This document shows, piece after piece, positions 51,710 through 61,991 of a DNA stretch of 64,000 nt (its first letter is position 1; each line of letters begins with the position of its first letter). The notes below the pieces were generated by a model. It was not told the origin of the DNA. It ran no database searches and saw nothing but the letters and a program-made list of their open reading frames with translations. The stretch comes from Methylobacterium sp. J-088 (GTDB lineage Bacteria > Pseudomonadota > Alphaproteobacteria > Rhizobiales > Beijerinckiaceae): the NCBI RefSeq assembly GCF_022829295.1, contig NZ_JAKSYH010000278.1, forward strand, positions 62,001-126,000, given 5' to 3'. Made by a program: the position numbers and the translations under genes.

Positions 51710-52030
51710 TCAGCGGCGGCCGTTGCCGATCCGCACGTAGGTCCGAACCTCGCCCAGATCCGTGTCGGCGCGATTGTCGATCGCGAGGCGACCCGCGACG
51801 AGCGGCGCCATCGCCGGAGCGTGCCCGACGCGTAAATCCGTCCCGGCGGTCACCCGGCCGGAGATGCGCACGCAGCTGTCGCTGCCCGGCAAACGCACGA
51901 AACCTTGCCCCTTCGACGGGCATGGCACCGGCCCAGGCGCCACGGGCGCCTTCTGCAGCTCGGCGGCGAAGGCGGGGAAGCTCAGGAGGAGGGCTGCCAG
52001 GAGAGAGGGCGGCAGAAGCTTTTCCGGCAT
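51710..52030 (-). CDS. Short exported protein resembling the N-terminus of a porin
   Basis: A 106-residue protein with a Sec signal (LAALLLSFPAFA). Its mature sequence starts CPSKGQGFVRLPGSDSCVRI then SGRVTAGTDLR, which resembles the first strand and disulphide loop of alphaproteobacterial porins (porin_2 family), usually 350-500 residues long. Here the frame ends after about 85 mature residues. It may be a small independent protein or a truncated porin; no further porin sequence is seen. Downstream of the 86-residue gene, with one base between them. Confidence 0.6.
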   Translation of the reverse strand: MPEKLLPPSLLAALLLSFPAFAAELQKAPVAPGPVPCPSKGQGFVRLPGSDSCVRISGRVTAGTDLRVGHAPAMAPLVAGRLAIDNRADTDLGEVRTYVRIGNGRR

Positions 52031-52031
52031 C

Positions 52032-52292
52032 TCAGGCGGCCTGTCGCGTCAACTGGCAGTGTAGGGAATCGATATAGCTTTCAACCTGAGCGATGAAGAC
52101 ATCGAGATCCGGCTCGATGGTGCGCAGCCGTGCGAGATCACGCAGGAGAATATCGAGGGCGATACGGCGTTCGTCCAAATGAGTGTAGCCAGCGGCGTAC
52201 AGATCGATCGCCTGCTCGATCATGACGAGGGCGCCGACATCCGGCGTGGGACCAAGCCGGCGAACGCGTTCGACAGGTTCGGACAACGCCAT
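52032..52292 (-). CDS. Small protein of unknown function
   Basis: An 86-residue helical, cytoplasmic protein with ALVMIEQAIDLYAAGYTHLD and DILLRDLARLRTIEPDLDVF. I do not recognise a family. It lies between two flagellar gene groups, is oriented with the hook genes and overlaps nothing. It could be a small flagellar regulator or chaperone, but that is positional guesswork. Confidence 0.55.
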   Translation of the reverse strand: MALSEPVERVRRLGPTPDVGALVMIEQAIDLYAAGYTHLDERRIALDILLRDLARLRTIEPDLDVFIAQVESYIDSLHCQLTRQAA

Positions 52293-52442
52293 GCGAACCT
52301 CTCCTCACATCGGCGGCGTCGCCAAAACGTATCCGCACCCCACGGTTCACTGCGGGAAAGCGGCAAGACTATGATCGCGGCGGTCGATCGAGATCCGCTT
52401 CACCTCAGACGTGCGCGACAGCGCATCGGCTGCCGGAGGTCC

Positions 52443-53999
52443 TCAGCTGATGTAGTTGACGAGCGAGAGCTTCGAGAGCGTGGCGGTGATCTGGTAGCTC
52501 GCCTGAAGCCGGTTTTGGACGTCGAGGAGTTTGGCAACGACTTCCTCGGTCGGGGCCTGCTCGATTCCGTCGATGGTATTCTGGACGGTGTTCTGGGTGG
52601 CCGCGTTGGTCGTGCCCGCATTGGTCAGACGCGCGGACGCGAGCGAGAGCTGGGTGACAGTATCTTGAACGCTGGGGCTGGTATACGCGGAGGTGAGGAG
52701 CTGTCCGGCCCGATCGACTACGGCCTGATAGGCCGTGTTGACGTCGCCGCTGGTCGTGGCCGGCAGGGCGTACGCCATCGTGGCGAGGCCGGTCAGCACC
52801 TTCTGGATCGAGGCATCGTTGGCCCGTGCGCCGGTGCCGACGCTGGCGCTCGCGCTGATCTGGACCGATTGCGTGTCGATCGCCGGGGTGCCGGAATCCT
52901 CGCCCTGATACCAGAGGACGGTGCTGTCCTTCGTTCCAGCGACGTAGCTCGGCGTGCCGCTTGGGTCGGCGATGCGCGGGGGATAGACAGGCTTGTTCGC
53001 CGAGCCTGTGAAGAAGTTCTGCGCGGCGGTCGCCGTCGAGCTGGCCGCCAGGGTGGTTCCGGCAGCGGCCTTCAGGGCGTTCTGCAAGGCCCCGTTGAGG
53101 CTGTCGGCGGTAGCGGCCGGACTTGCGCCAATCGTGAAGGTCGCCCCCGTCCCCGTGGAAGACGTTTCCGTCGTTCCGCCGACTGCGGTGAGCGTCAGAG
53201 TCGTCGAGGTCCCGTCGTGCATCTGCAGCGTAACCGTGACGCTGTCGCCGACGGCCGGCTGACCGGTCACGTTGAAGCTGACCGAGCCCGGCGTGCCGGA
53301 TGTTCCAGTCACGGGGGCGGCGGTGATCGCGGTCGTCGACGACGAGGCATTGCCCAGGGTGAATCCGAAGGTCCCGCGGGTCGCGTCGTTCGGCTCCGAG
53401 ACCACCACCGGGTTGTTGCCGGCGGACGAGACCGTCAGCCGCCCCATCCCCGATCCGAGATCCGCCGCCACCTGGTCGGCGATGTAGCCCTGCAGGCCGA
53501 GCTTCTTGGTCCCGTCGCTGTTGGTCGATCCGTTGAGGATCGTGGTCCCATCGACCACCGGCTGGGTGGTCGCATTGCCGCCGCCGAACAGATAGTTGCC
53601 CGCGGCCGACTGGTTGAGCGTGTCGAGGGCGGTCTGCAGGTCCGACAGTGCGGTCGCGCGACCGGCAACGGTGGTGGCCGCGGCACTCTGGAGGCCGTTG
53701 TTGAGCGCGTCCCGGGCGCTCGTCCCGATCGTCGCGACCTGCGTCAGGCTGGTGACCGCGAGATTCGTGCGCGTCTGGGCGATGCCGATGCCGGCGGCGT
53801 AGCCGGTGAGCGCGCTGAGCGTCGCCTGCGCGGAGAGCGCCGTCGAACGCCCGGAGCCGAGGCCGCCATAGGTCGTCGCCACCTTTCCGCTGGAGACCTG
53901 ATTCGACAGGTCGTTCAGCTGGTTCTTCAGCGCCGTCAGGTGCGAGGCGTTGCGGGCCGTGATGTAGGAGCCGGCCGCGAAGGGCGTGATCGTCGTCAT
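52443..53999 (-). CDS. flgL: Flagellar hook-associated protein FlgL
   Basis: A 518-residue flagellin-like protein forming the hook-filament junction. The N-terminus LKNQLNDLSNQVSSGKVATT and C-terminus AKLLDVQNRLQASYQITATL are the conserved coiled-coil ends; the middle is Ser/Thr/Ala/Gly-rich and surface-exposed. It is longer than enterobacterial FlgL (about 317 residues), as is common in alphaproteobacteria. It starts two bases after the flgK stop codon. Confidence 0.9.
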   Translation of the reverse strand: MTTITPFAAGSYITARNASHLTALKNQLNDLSNQVSSGKVATTYGGLGSGRSTALSAQATLSALTGYAAGIGIAQTRTNLAVTSLTQVATIGTSARDALNNGLQSAAATTVAGRATALSDLQTALDTLNQSAAGNYLFGGGNATTQPVVDGTTILNGSTNSDGTKKLGLQGYIADQVAADLGSGMGRLTVSSAGNNPVVVSEPNDATRGTFGFTLGNASSSTTAITAAPVTGTSGTPGSVSFNVTGQPAVGDSVTVTLQMHDGTSTTLTLTAVGGTTETSSTGTGATFTIGASPAATADSLNGALQNALKAAAGTTLAASSTATAAQNFFTGSANKPVYPPRIADPSGTPSYVAGTKDSTVLWYQGEDSGTPAIDTQSVQISASASVGTGARANDASIQKVLTGLATMAYALPATTSGDVNTAYQAVVDRAGQLLTSAYTSPSVQDTVTQLSLASARLTNAGTTNAATQNTVQNTIDGIEQAPTEEVVAKLLDVQNRLQASYQITATLSKLSLVNYIS

Positions 54000-54001
54000 G
54001 A

Positions 54002-55831
54002 TCAGATCTGCAGCAGCTGGTTGAGCATGTCGCGGGCTGCGGAGAGCACGCGGGCGTTGGCACCGTAGGCGGTCTGAAGGGCGATCAGGTTCGACATCTC
54101 CTGGTCGATGTTGACCCCCGCCGCGGAGGAGAACCGGGCCTGCGCCGTGGAGAGCGCGGTCTGCTGCGTCGCGTCGATCGCGTTCGCGTTCGCGGAAGCC
54201 GCGCCCTGCGTCGCGATGATGTCCTGTGCGAAGCCCGCCACGGTGGCGCTGTAGGGTGCCGAGACCCCGCCGATCCCGCTCGCCGACGAGAAGGTCATCG
54301 CCGTGGAGGTCAGGGCCGAGAACAGGATCTGTGCGCGCTTGCCGGTCGCGGTCGGGTCCGTGGCGCTCGTCGCCGTCAAGAACGCCGTGTTGGCGGAGAT
54401 GTTCTTGTTGATGGTGAGGCGCTGGGCGAGCCCCGCGAGCTTCGATCCACCGTCGAGCGAGCCCGTATAGAGGGTGTTGCCCGTGCCGTCGACGAACAGC
54501 GCGATCTGCGGATAGCCCGACGCGGGATCCGCCGAGGTCGGGACGGTGATGCTCGCCGTACCGGTGACCTGCGGTGAGGCGGCCGAACTCGTGAGGGTGA
54601 TCGCCGCGCCGGTGCCGGACGCCGACAGAGTGGGATCGAAAGCGCTCAGCGCCGCGCTAACCTGGTTCGGATCCACCGGGATCCGGATCTTCGCCACCAG
54701 GGCGTTGGCATCGGCGGTCTGGCTCGCCGTGATCGGCGATGCATCATTGGACGCGACCAGGATGATGTTCCGGCCCGTGCTGTTCGCGTTGGCGGGGATG
54801 ATCAGGGTGTTGCCGGCCTGGAGGCCGGTCAGGTCGATCGCGGCGGAATTGCCCGCCCCCTGGGTCGCCGTGACCTGCTTGTTGGTCAGCGCGGTGGCGA
54901 GACCCGCCGCAAGGTCGTCGAGCTGGCGCTGGGCCTGCGGCAGGGTCTGGTCGCGCAGCTCGAACTCGGCCGCGAGGCTGCCGGAGCGCAGCACATTCGG
55001 TGCGCCGAGGTCGATGATGCCACCGCCCGGCAGTGTGGCGGTGATGGTCCCGACCGAGCGCTGGTTCGGATCGGTCGCGTAGGTCGACGTGGCGTTCAGG
55101 GTACCGCGGCCGTCGAAGCTCAGGGAAGCCGCGGATCCGCGGTCGACCAGCGTCACGCCGGACTGGGTGATGACCGAGATCGTCCCGTCGCGCTGCGGGG
55201 TGGTCTTGACGTCCATGTAGCTCGACAAGCTCGTGACCGCCTGATCGCGCTGGTCCTGCAGATCGGCGATCGAGGCGCCGTCGGAGGTGTTCTGGATCTT
55301 CGTGTTCAGGTTCGCGATGCTGGTCAACAGCGCGCCCGCCGCGCTCGTATCGGAGCCGAGTTGCGCCTCGATCCCGCTGCGCAGGGACTGCACCGTATCG
55401 GCGGCGCTGTTGATCTGGCTGGCCAGCGCCGATGCGTTGCCGAGGACCGTCGTGCGCGCCGCCGCGGAGGTCGGGCTCGCGGCCAGCTCCTGCAACGACT
55501 CGGTGAAGGTGTTCAGCGTGCCGTCGAGCGACGTCGCGGTGCCCGGTGTGCCGTACAGGGCATCGAGCTGCGTGGTGATTCCGGCCTTGGTGCTGGTGTA
55601 GGCGGCGCCCGACGTCTCCAGCCGCAGCTGGTTGAGCGCCGCAGCGTCGAAGCTGCGCGTGATCTGCCCGGCCGCGACCCCGGAATTGTTGGGGCCGGTG
55701 GAGACCGTCGAGATTGTCCGCTTGACGTAGCCCGCCGTCCCCGCATTGGCTACGTTCTGCGAGACGACGTTGATCGCCGCCTGTGTGGCGGCCAGCCCCG
55801 CGGTGGCGGTCGAAAGCGCATTCAGCGACAT
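54002..55831 (-). CDS. flgK: Flagellar hook-associated protein FlgK
   Basis: A 609-residue hook-filament junction protein. The N-terminal rod-like signature is LNALSTATAGLAATQAAINV with SQNVANAGTAGYVKR; the C-terminal conserved end is SNLIALQTAYGANARVLSAA. Exported through the FlhA/FliI system. It precedes flgL and is preceded by flgE after 31 bases, the standard hook-operon order on the minus strand. Confidence 0.94.
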   Translation of the reverse strand: MSLNALSTATAGLAATQAAINVVSQNVANAGTAGYVKRTISTVSTGPNNSGVAAGQITRSFDAAALNQLRLETSGAAYTSTKAGITTQLDALYGTPGTATSLDGTLNTFTESLQELAASPTSAAARTTVLGNASALASQINSAADTVQSLRSGIEAQLGSDTSAAGALLTSIANLNTKIQNTSDGASIADLQDQRDQAVTSLSSYMDVKTTPQRDGTISVITQSGVTLVDRGSAASLSFDGRGTLNATSTYATDPNQRSVGTITATLPGGGIIDLGAPNVLRSGSLAAEFELRDQTLPQAQRQLDDLAAGLATALTNKQVTATQGAGNSAAIDLTGLQAGNTLIIPANANSTGRNIILVASNDASPITASQTADANALVAKIRIPVDPNQVSAALSAFDPTLSASGTGAAITLTSSAASPQVTGTASITVPTSADPASGYPQIALFVDGTGNTLYTGSLDGGSKLAGLAQRLTINKNISANTAFLTATSATDPTATGKRAQILFSALTSTAMTFSSASGIGGVSAPYSATVAGFAQDIIATQGAASANANAIDATQQTALSTAQARFSSAAGVNIDQEMSNLIALQTAYGANARVLSAARDMLNQLLQI

Positions 55832-55862
55832 CTCACACCCTCCGCGGCCCGGCGCTCAACAC

Positions 55863-57209
55863 TCAGCGGATCACGTTGAGCAGATCAGACATCATCGTCT
55901 GAGCCGTCGACATGACCCGCGTGTTCGCAGAATAGGCCTGCTGGGTTACGATCATCTTAGAGAATTCGGTCGCAATGTCGGTGTTGGATTGCTCGATGCT
56001 CGCTCCTGAAATCGTGCTGCCGTTGAGCCCGGTGAGCGGCGGACCGGAATCGACCGTCTGGAGATAGTTGCCGCTCGTGTCGCCCTTCAGACCGTCCGGA
56101 TTGGCGAACTGAGCGATGCCCACCGTGGCGATCGCCGCCACCGACCCGTTGGAAAACGTGCCGTTGACCTTGCCGTCGCTGCCGACATCGACGCTCGTCA
56201 GGGTGCCGGCGGAATTGCCGTCCTGGGTCAGCTTGTTCGTCGTGACGGCACCGCTCGTATCCGAGTACTGCGTCAGGTTGCCGGCTCCGATGTTCATGCT
56301 GACACTTGGAAACGTGTAATCGCCGATGCTGATTGCGCCGAGGGGGACAGGATTGGCGGTCGGCGTCAGCATCTTGCCGGTGGAGTCGAACGTGAAGTCC
56401 GTCCCGACATTCTGCCAAGCGGTCGCGGTTGCCGAGACGGTCGGGTCGGACGCGTAGAAGAGATTCCACGTCGCCGGGGTGTTGCTGGCCGGGTCGGCAT
56501 CCTTCATCTTCGCCCACCGCGTGCTCAAGGTCAGCGGCGCGCCGGTCGCCGTGTAGGCCGTGACGGAGGGGCCGGAGATGCTCTTGCTGACGAAATCCGG
56601 AGCGTTGGCCGCAGTGACCGAGGCTCCCGCCGCGCCATTGAAGGTGTCGTCCTTCGTGGCGGCGTAGTTGGCGGTCGCGGGCGTCGCCGGCAGGTTGGCG
56701 GCGTAAGTGATCGTGGTCGTCGCCTGAGCTGGGAGCGAGACGCTGCTGAGCTGGACGGGACCCGTGCTGACCACCTGGCCGGTTTTCGGGTCGAGATTCG
56801 TGCCGGTCAGGTATCCGCCGGCTCCGTTGACCAGGTAGCCGTCCTTGTCCTGCGAGAAGTCGCCCCGGCGGGTGTACATGGTCGTGCCGCCCAGCGTCGA
56901 AGCGCCGTTCGCGTCGCCGGTCTTCTGCACCACCGTGAAGAAACCCGTGCCGCTGATGGCCATGTTGGTCGGCACGGTGGTCGCGACGATGTTGCCCGCC
57001 AGCGTGTTGGTCAGCTGCGACTGCGCCAGGACGGAACCGGAGGTTTCACGCTTGGGCGTCGATTCGTTCATCAGGTCGACGAAGCTGGTGTCGACGCGCT
57101 TGAACCCGGTCGTCTGCGAGTTCGCGATGTTCCCGGAGATGTTGCTGATGGCGTAGGATTGCGCCTGCAATCCGGAGACCGAGGTCTGCAGGGCTGAGAA
57201 AAGATCCAT
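55863..57209 (-). CDS. flgE: Flagellar hook protein FlgE
   Basis: A 448-residue structural subunit of the hook. The N-terminus FSALQTSVSGLQAQSYAISN and ISGNIANSQTTGFKRVDTSF and the C-terminus MIVTQQAYSANTRVMSTAQT are conserved axial-protein motifs; the centre has the hook-specific domain. First gene of the flgE-flgK-flgL unit. ATG 57209 is preceded by GATCCC-rich sequence, with GGGATCG eight bases upstream. Confidence 0.93.
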   Translation of the reverse strand: MDLFSALQTSVSGLQAQSYAISNISGNIANSQTTGFKRVDTSFVDLMNESTPKRETSGSVLAQSQLTNTLAGNIVATTVPTNMAISGTGFFTVVQKTGDANGASTLGGTTMYTRRGDFSQDKDGYLVNGAGGYLTGTNLDPKTGQVVSTGPVQLSSVSLPAQATTTITYAANLPATPATANYAATKDDTFNGAAGASVTAANAPDFVSKSISGPSVTAYTATGAPLTLSTRWAKMKDADPASNTPATWNLFYASDPTVSATATAWQNVGTDFTFDSTGKMLTPTANPVPLGAISIGDYTFPSVSMNIGAGNLTQYSDTSGAVTTNKLTQDGNSAGTLTSVDVGSDGKVNGTFSNGSVAAIATVGIAQFANPDGLKGDTSGNYLQTVDSGPPLTGLNGSTISGASIEQSNTDIATEFSKMIVTQQAYSANTRVMSTAQTMMSDLLNVIR

Positions 57210-57390
57210 GGCGAGCGATCCCGATGCGCGCCGGCACGGCCCGCAGCCCCAATCGGCCGCAACCGCTGTGCCAGGGCTAAGCCGTTGAAAACACTGAGTC
57301 CGTCGCGGAGCGACCCGGCAGCCTTGGCAGGCCGGACAGCCGGAGCCGGCAAATCCTGCCCAGCAGGCCCGTGATGGCCGCCAGCCCTCG

Positions 57391-57405
57391 TTTACGACGC
57401 GTTAT
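57391..57405 (-). promoter_or_regulatory. CtrA-box-like element upstream of flgE
   Basis: On the minus strand ATAA-CGCGTCG-TAAAC matches TTAA-N7-TTAAC with two mismatches. It lies between the divergent flgE and BLUF genes, so it could serve either. Confidence 0.3.
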
Positions 57406-57499
57406 CCGGACTCATGCGAGACTCGCCTTCGGCCAGGATCGGGTGCGGCGCGACCTGCCCGGAAGCGCCGAACCGGTGGGGATTTCAGGTCTCGGGATC

Positions 57500-57967
57500 A
57501 TGCGGGCGAAACGGACGAGCCTCGTCCACATCATCTACTTCTCGCGCCTGAACCTGTCGTCGGACGCGGCGAAGCGGTCGGAGCAGATCGGCGATATCGG
57601 CCGCATCGCCCAGAAGAAGAACGAGTTCGCGGTCATCACGAGTTTCCTCGTGATCGAGGGGAACTTCGCCTGCCAGGTCATCGAGGGCGAGCGCTCGTCC
57701 GTCCACGAGACCTTCGACCGGGTCAACGCCGACAGCCGCCATCGGGATGTGCAGATCAGTGAATGGCGTGAGATCGCCAAGCGCGAGTTCGTTCACTCCT
57801 TCAAGAGCGCGCAGCGCACGCCCGGGAACGAGACGCTGTTCGCCAAGGCCAACCTGCTGCCGATGCTCCAGCGCGGCACGCCGAAGGCCTCCGCGATCCA
57901 CGGGCTGTGCCTGTCTCTGCAATCCGACACGATGTCCCGCCAGGGCATCGATCATCTCTTCGTCTGA
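57500..57967 (+). CDS. BLUF-domain blue-light photoreceptor
   Basis: A 155-residue protein with an N-terminal BLUF domain (residues 7-100) that binds FAD and senses blue light. The photocycle residues are present: Tyr13 in HIIYFSRLN, Asn41 in QKKNEFAVITS and Gln59 in FACQVIEGERSS. The Asn-Gln spacing equals that of AppA. The semiconserved Trp/Met of the last strand is not obvious (EFVHSFKS). The C-terminal 55 residues end in helices and have no output domain. The frame runs back to 57371, but ATG 57500 starts at the fold. The response-regulator gene follows after eight bases. Confidence 0.88.
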   Translation: MRAKRTSLVHIIYFSRLNLSSDAAKRSEQIGDIGRIAQKKNEFAVITSFLVIEGNFACQVIEGERSSVHETFDRVNADSRHRDVQISEWREIAKREFVHSFKSAQRTPGNETLFAKANLLPMLQRGTPKASAIHGLCLSLQSDTMSRQGIDHLFV

Positions 57968-57975
57968 GCAGCGCG

Positions 57976-58434
57976 ATGTCCGAGAGCGATACGCCCCCGA
58001 TCCTCATCGTCGATGATCAGGAGAAACTTCTCCGGCTGATCATCATGCTGATGACCCGGATCGGTTTCCCGGATGTCGAGGGCGTCACCAGTGCGCCGGA
58101 GGCCCTGGAGCGTCTGCGCCAGCGCCGCTACGCCCTGGTGATCTCCGATCTCGATATGGAACCGATGGACGGGCTCAGCCTGCTGCGCGAGATCCGCGCC
58201 GACGACGCGCTGATGAACACGCCGTTCATGCTCACCGAATCGTCCTTCGACTTCGAGGACATCAACCTCGCCCACCAAGCGGGGGCGGACGCCTTCATCC
58301 TCAAACCGTTCGACATGGCGGTTCTGAAGACGAAGCTGAAGCAGGTGCTCAACCGCAAACCGCGCAAGCGCGAGGCGCCAATGGCGGCGGAATCGAGCTT
58401 GAGCGTGGAATTCCCGATGCTCGGGAAGTTCTGA
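57976..58434 (+). CDS. Single-domain response regulator paired with BLUF
   Basis: A 152-residue CheY-like receiver. Acidic pocket Asp13-Asp14 in ILIVDDQEK, phosphoacceptor Asp58 in VISDLDMEPMDG, switch Thr in PFMLTESS and Lys in FILKPFDMAVLK. The C-terminal 25 residues are a basic/Ser-rich tail without an output domain. No histidine kinase gene is adjacent. With eight bases to the BLUF gene they are clearly co-expressed, so the likely output is protein interaction, perhaps at the flagellar motor (inference). Confidence 0.9.
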   Translation: MSESDTPPILIVDDQEKLLRLIIMLMTRIGFPDVEGVTSAPEALERLRQRRYALVISDLDMEPMDGLSLLREIRADDALMNTPFMLTESSFDFEDINLAHQAGADAFILKPFDMAVLKTKLKQVLNRKPRKREAPMAAESSLSVEFPMLGKF

Positions 58435-58460
58435 GGCCAAGCCGTCCGGCCCAGCGACAC

Positions 58461-58640
58461 GCTCCCCCTTCCCCTTTGCGGGGGAGGGTGGCCCCCGAAG
58501 GGGGTCGGGAGAGGGGAGCGACGGTGCAGAACAGCGCATGAGCTTTCATGAAGGCCGCGTGCCTTCCGGAAACCGGGTTCACCTCTCCCGACCCGGCCTG
58601 ACGGCCGGCCCACCCTCCCCCGCAGAGGGGGAAGGGAGAC
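58461..58640. repeat. Intergenic inverted repeat, family B, complete copy
   Basis: CCCTTTGCGGGGGAGGGTGG with GGCCCCCGAAGGGGGTCGGG on the left and GACCCGGCCTGACGGCCGGC then CCTCCCCCGCAGAGGGGGAA on the right. It matches 5332-5543 in order of blocks. It lies between the convergent response regulator and prfC genes. Confidence 0.7.
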
Positions 58641-58668
58641 CCGCGGCGGTTGCGCCCGTCCCTCCGCC

Positions 58669-60282
<1,614 letters not shown>

Positions 60283-60461
60283 GGAGCGAACGCTCTGGAT
60301 CGGCGGAACGTGAGGGTGCGCGTCGGGCGCGGTCTCGGGATCGTGTAGCGGCACGCCCCGATATTGGCAAAGACGCGGGGCTCATCGGGGCGTCCCTTCA
60401 GGGACCGTACAGGAGCCCGGCAACAGGCTCCGTAAGCCGATTCACGACCCGCGAGGCTGCC

Positions 60462-61991
60462 ATGTCACGCGCCGCACCACTCTGTCTCTTGATCGCCGCC
60501 CTGCTCGTGTCCTTTGCGGGGCCCGGGCCGCAGGCGGCCGGCTCGCCCGCTTCCTCCGCGGCAGCGGATGCCGCCTTCCTCGACGCGCTGACCTGGGGTG
60601 CCACGCCCTCCGCCTTCGCGCAGCTCGAGGCCGAGGGGCGCGCGCGCTGGCTGCACGGACAGCTCCATCCGCTCGCCGAGACGCGGCTGCCGCCGGAGGC
60701 GCAGGCCGCCGTGGATGCGCTGACCCCGCCGGGAAGCCTGTTCGAGCGGACCCAGGCGCTCGACGCCCAGGCGAAGGCCTTCAAGGACATCCAAGACCCC
60801 GAGGCCAAGAAGGCCGGGCAGCAGGCGTTCCAAGCGGTGCTGAACAATGCGGCCCGGAACGCCGCCTCCGCCTGGGTGCTGCGCGCCCTCTACAGTCCGG
60901 ACCAGCTGCGCGAGCGGCTGACGTGGTTCTGGTTCAACCGGTTCAACGTGCACCAGGGCAAGGCGACGCTGCGCGCTGCCGTGGGCGACTATCTCGACAC
61001 CGCGATCCGCCCGCACGCGCTCGGGCGCTTCCGCGACCTGCTGATGGCGAGCCTGCGCCACCCGGCGATGCTGCGCTACCTCGACAATGCCGACAACGCC
61101 GCCGGCCGCATCAACGAGAACTACGCCCGGGAGATCATGGAGCTGCACACGATGGGTGTCGGCTCCGGCTACAGTCAGGCCGACGTGGAGGCGCTGGCGC
61201 GGATCCTGACGGGGGTCGGCATCGATCTGAAGCCCGAGGATCCCAAACTCCGGCCCGAGCACGCCGCCGACTTCCGCCGCGACGGGCTGTTCGAGTTCAA
61301 CCCGAACCGCCACGATTACGGCGACAAGGTCTTCCTCGGCGCAGCGATTCAGGGCCGCGGCTGGCCGGAGGTCGAGGAGGCGGTGAACCTCATCGCCCAC
61401 AATCCCGCCACCGCCACGAACGTCTCACGGGCGCTCGCGGCTTACATCCTCGGGCAGACCCCGGACGACGGGCTGGTGGCCCGGCTCGCCGCCACCTTCA
61501 CCCGCACGGACGGCGACATCGCGGCCGTGATGGAGGTTTTGGTGCGCGAGCCGGCCTTCGCGGCCGAGCGCGGTGGCGCCTTCAAGGATCCGGTGCGCTA
61601 CGTCTTCTCGGCCGTGCGCATGGCCTACGACCAGCGCGTGATCCTCAATGCCGGCCCGATGCTGGGCTGGCTGAACCGGCTCGGCGAGGGTCTGTTCAAC
61701 CGCTCGACGCCCGACGGCTACCCGCTCGATTCCGCGGCCTGGAACGGACCGGGGCAGCTCGCGACCCGCTTCGAGATCGCCCGCCAGATCGGCTCCAGCT
61801 CGGCCGGACTGTTCAAGCCGCCGACACCTGACCAGCCCGAGCAGCCGGCCTTCCCGGTTCTCGCCAACGGGTTCTACTTCGCGGCCGTGTCGGGCACCCT
61901 CTCGGCCCCGACGCGGGCAGCGCTCGCGCAGGCGGTCTCGCCCCAGGACTGGAACACGCTCTACCTCGCCTCGCCGGAGTTCATGCGATGA
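60462..61991 (+). CDS. DUF1800 family exported protein
   Basis: A 509-residue protein with a Sec signal (LIAALLVSFAGPGPQAAG). The family signature is WFNRFNVHQGKATLRAAVGD with LMASLRHPAMLRYLDNADNA and INENYAREIMELHTMGVGSG. DUF1800 proteins occur almost always next to DUF1501 proteins, as here: the next gene starts at ATG 61988, overlapping this stop codon by four bases. The pair's role is unknown; large secreted proteins with these domains occur in many bacteria. Confidence 0.9.
   Translation: MSRAAPLCLLIAALLVSFAGPGPQAAGSPASSAAADAAFLDALTWGATPSAFAQLEAEGRARWLHGQLHPLAETRLPPEAQAAVDALTPPGSLFERTQALDAQAKAFKDIQDPEAKKAGQQAFQAVLNNAARNAASAWVLRALYSPDQLRERLTWFWFNRFNVHQGKATLRAAVGDYLDTAIRPHALGRFRDLLMASLRHPAMLRYLDNADNAAGRINENYAREIMELHTMGVGSGYSQADVEALARILTGVGIDLKPEDPKLRPEHAADFRRDGLFEFNPNRHDYGDKVFLGAAIQGRGWPEVEEAVNLIAHNPATATNVSRALAAYILGQTPDDGLVARLAATFTRTDGDIAAVMEVLVREPAFAAERGGAFKDPVRYVFSAVRMAYDQRVILNAGPMLGWLNRLGEGLFNRSTPDGYPLDSAAWNGPGQLATRFEIARQIGSSSAGLFKPPTPDQPEQPAFPVLANGFYFAAVSGTLSAPTRAALAQAVSPQDWNTLYLASPEFMR

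Noticed and set aside
52032..52292. Possible FlaF or FlbT flagellin regulator
   Set aside because: Length and orientation would fit, but the sequence lacks the conserved residues I know for either family.
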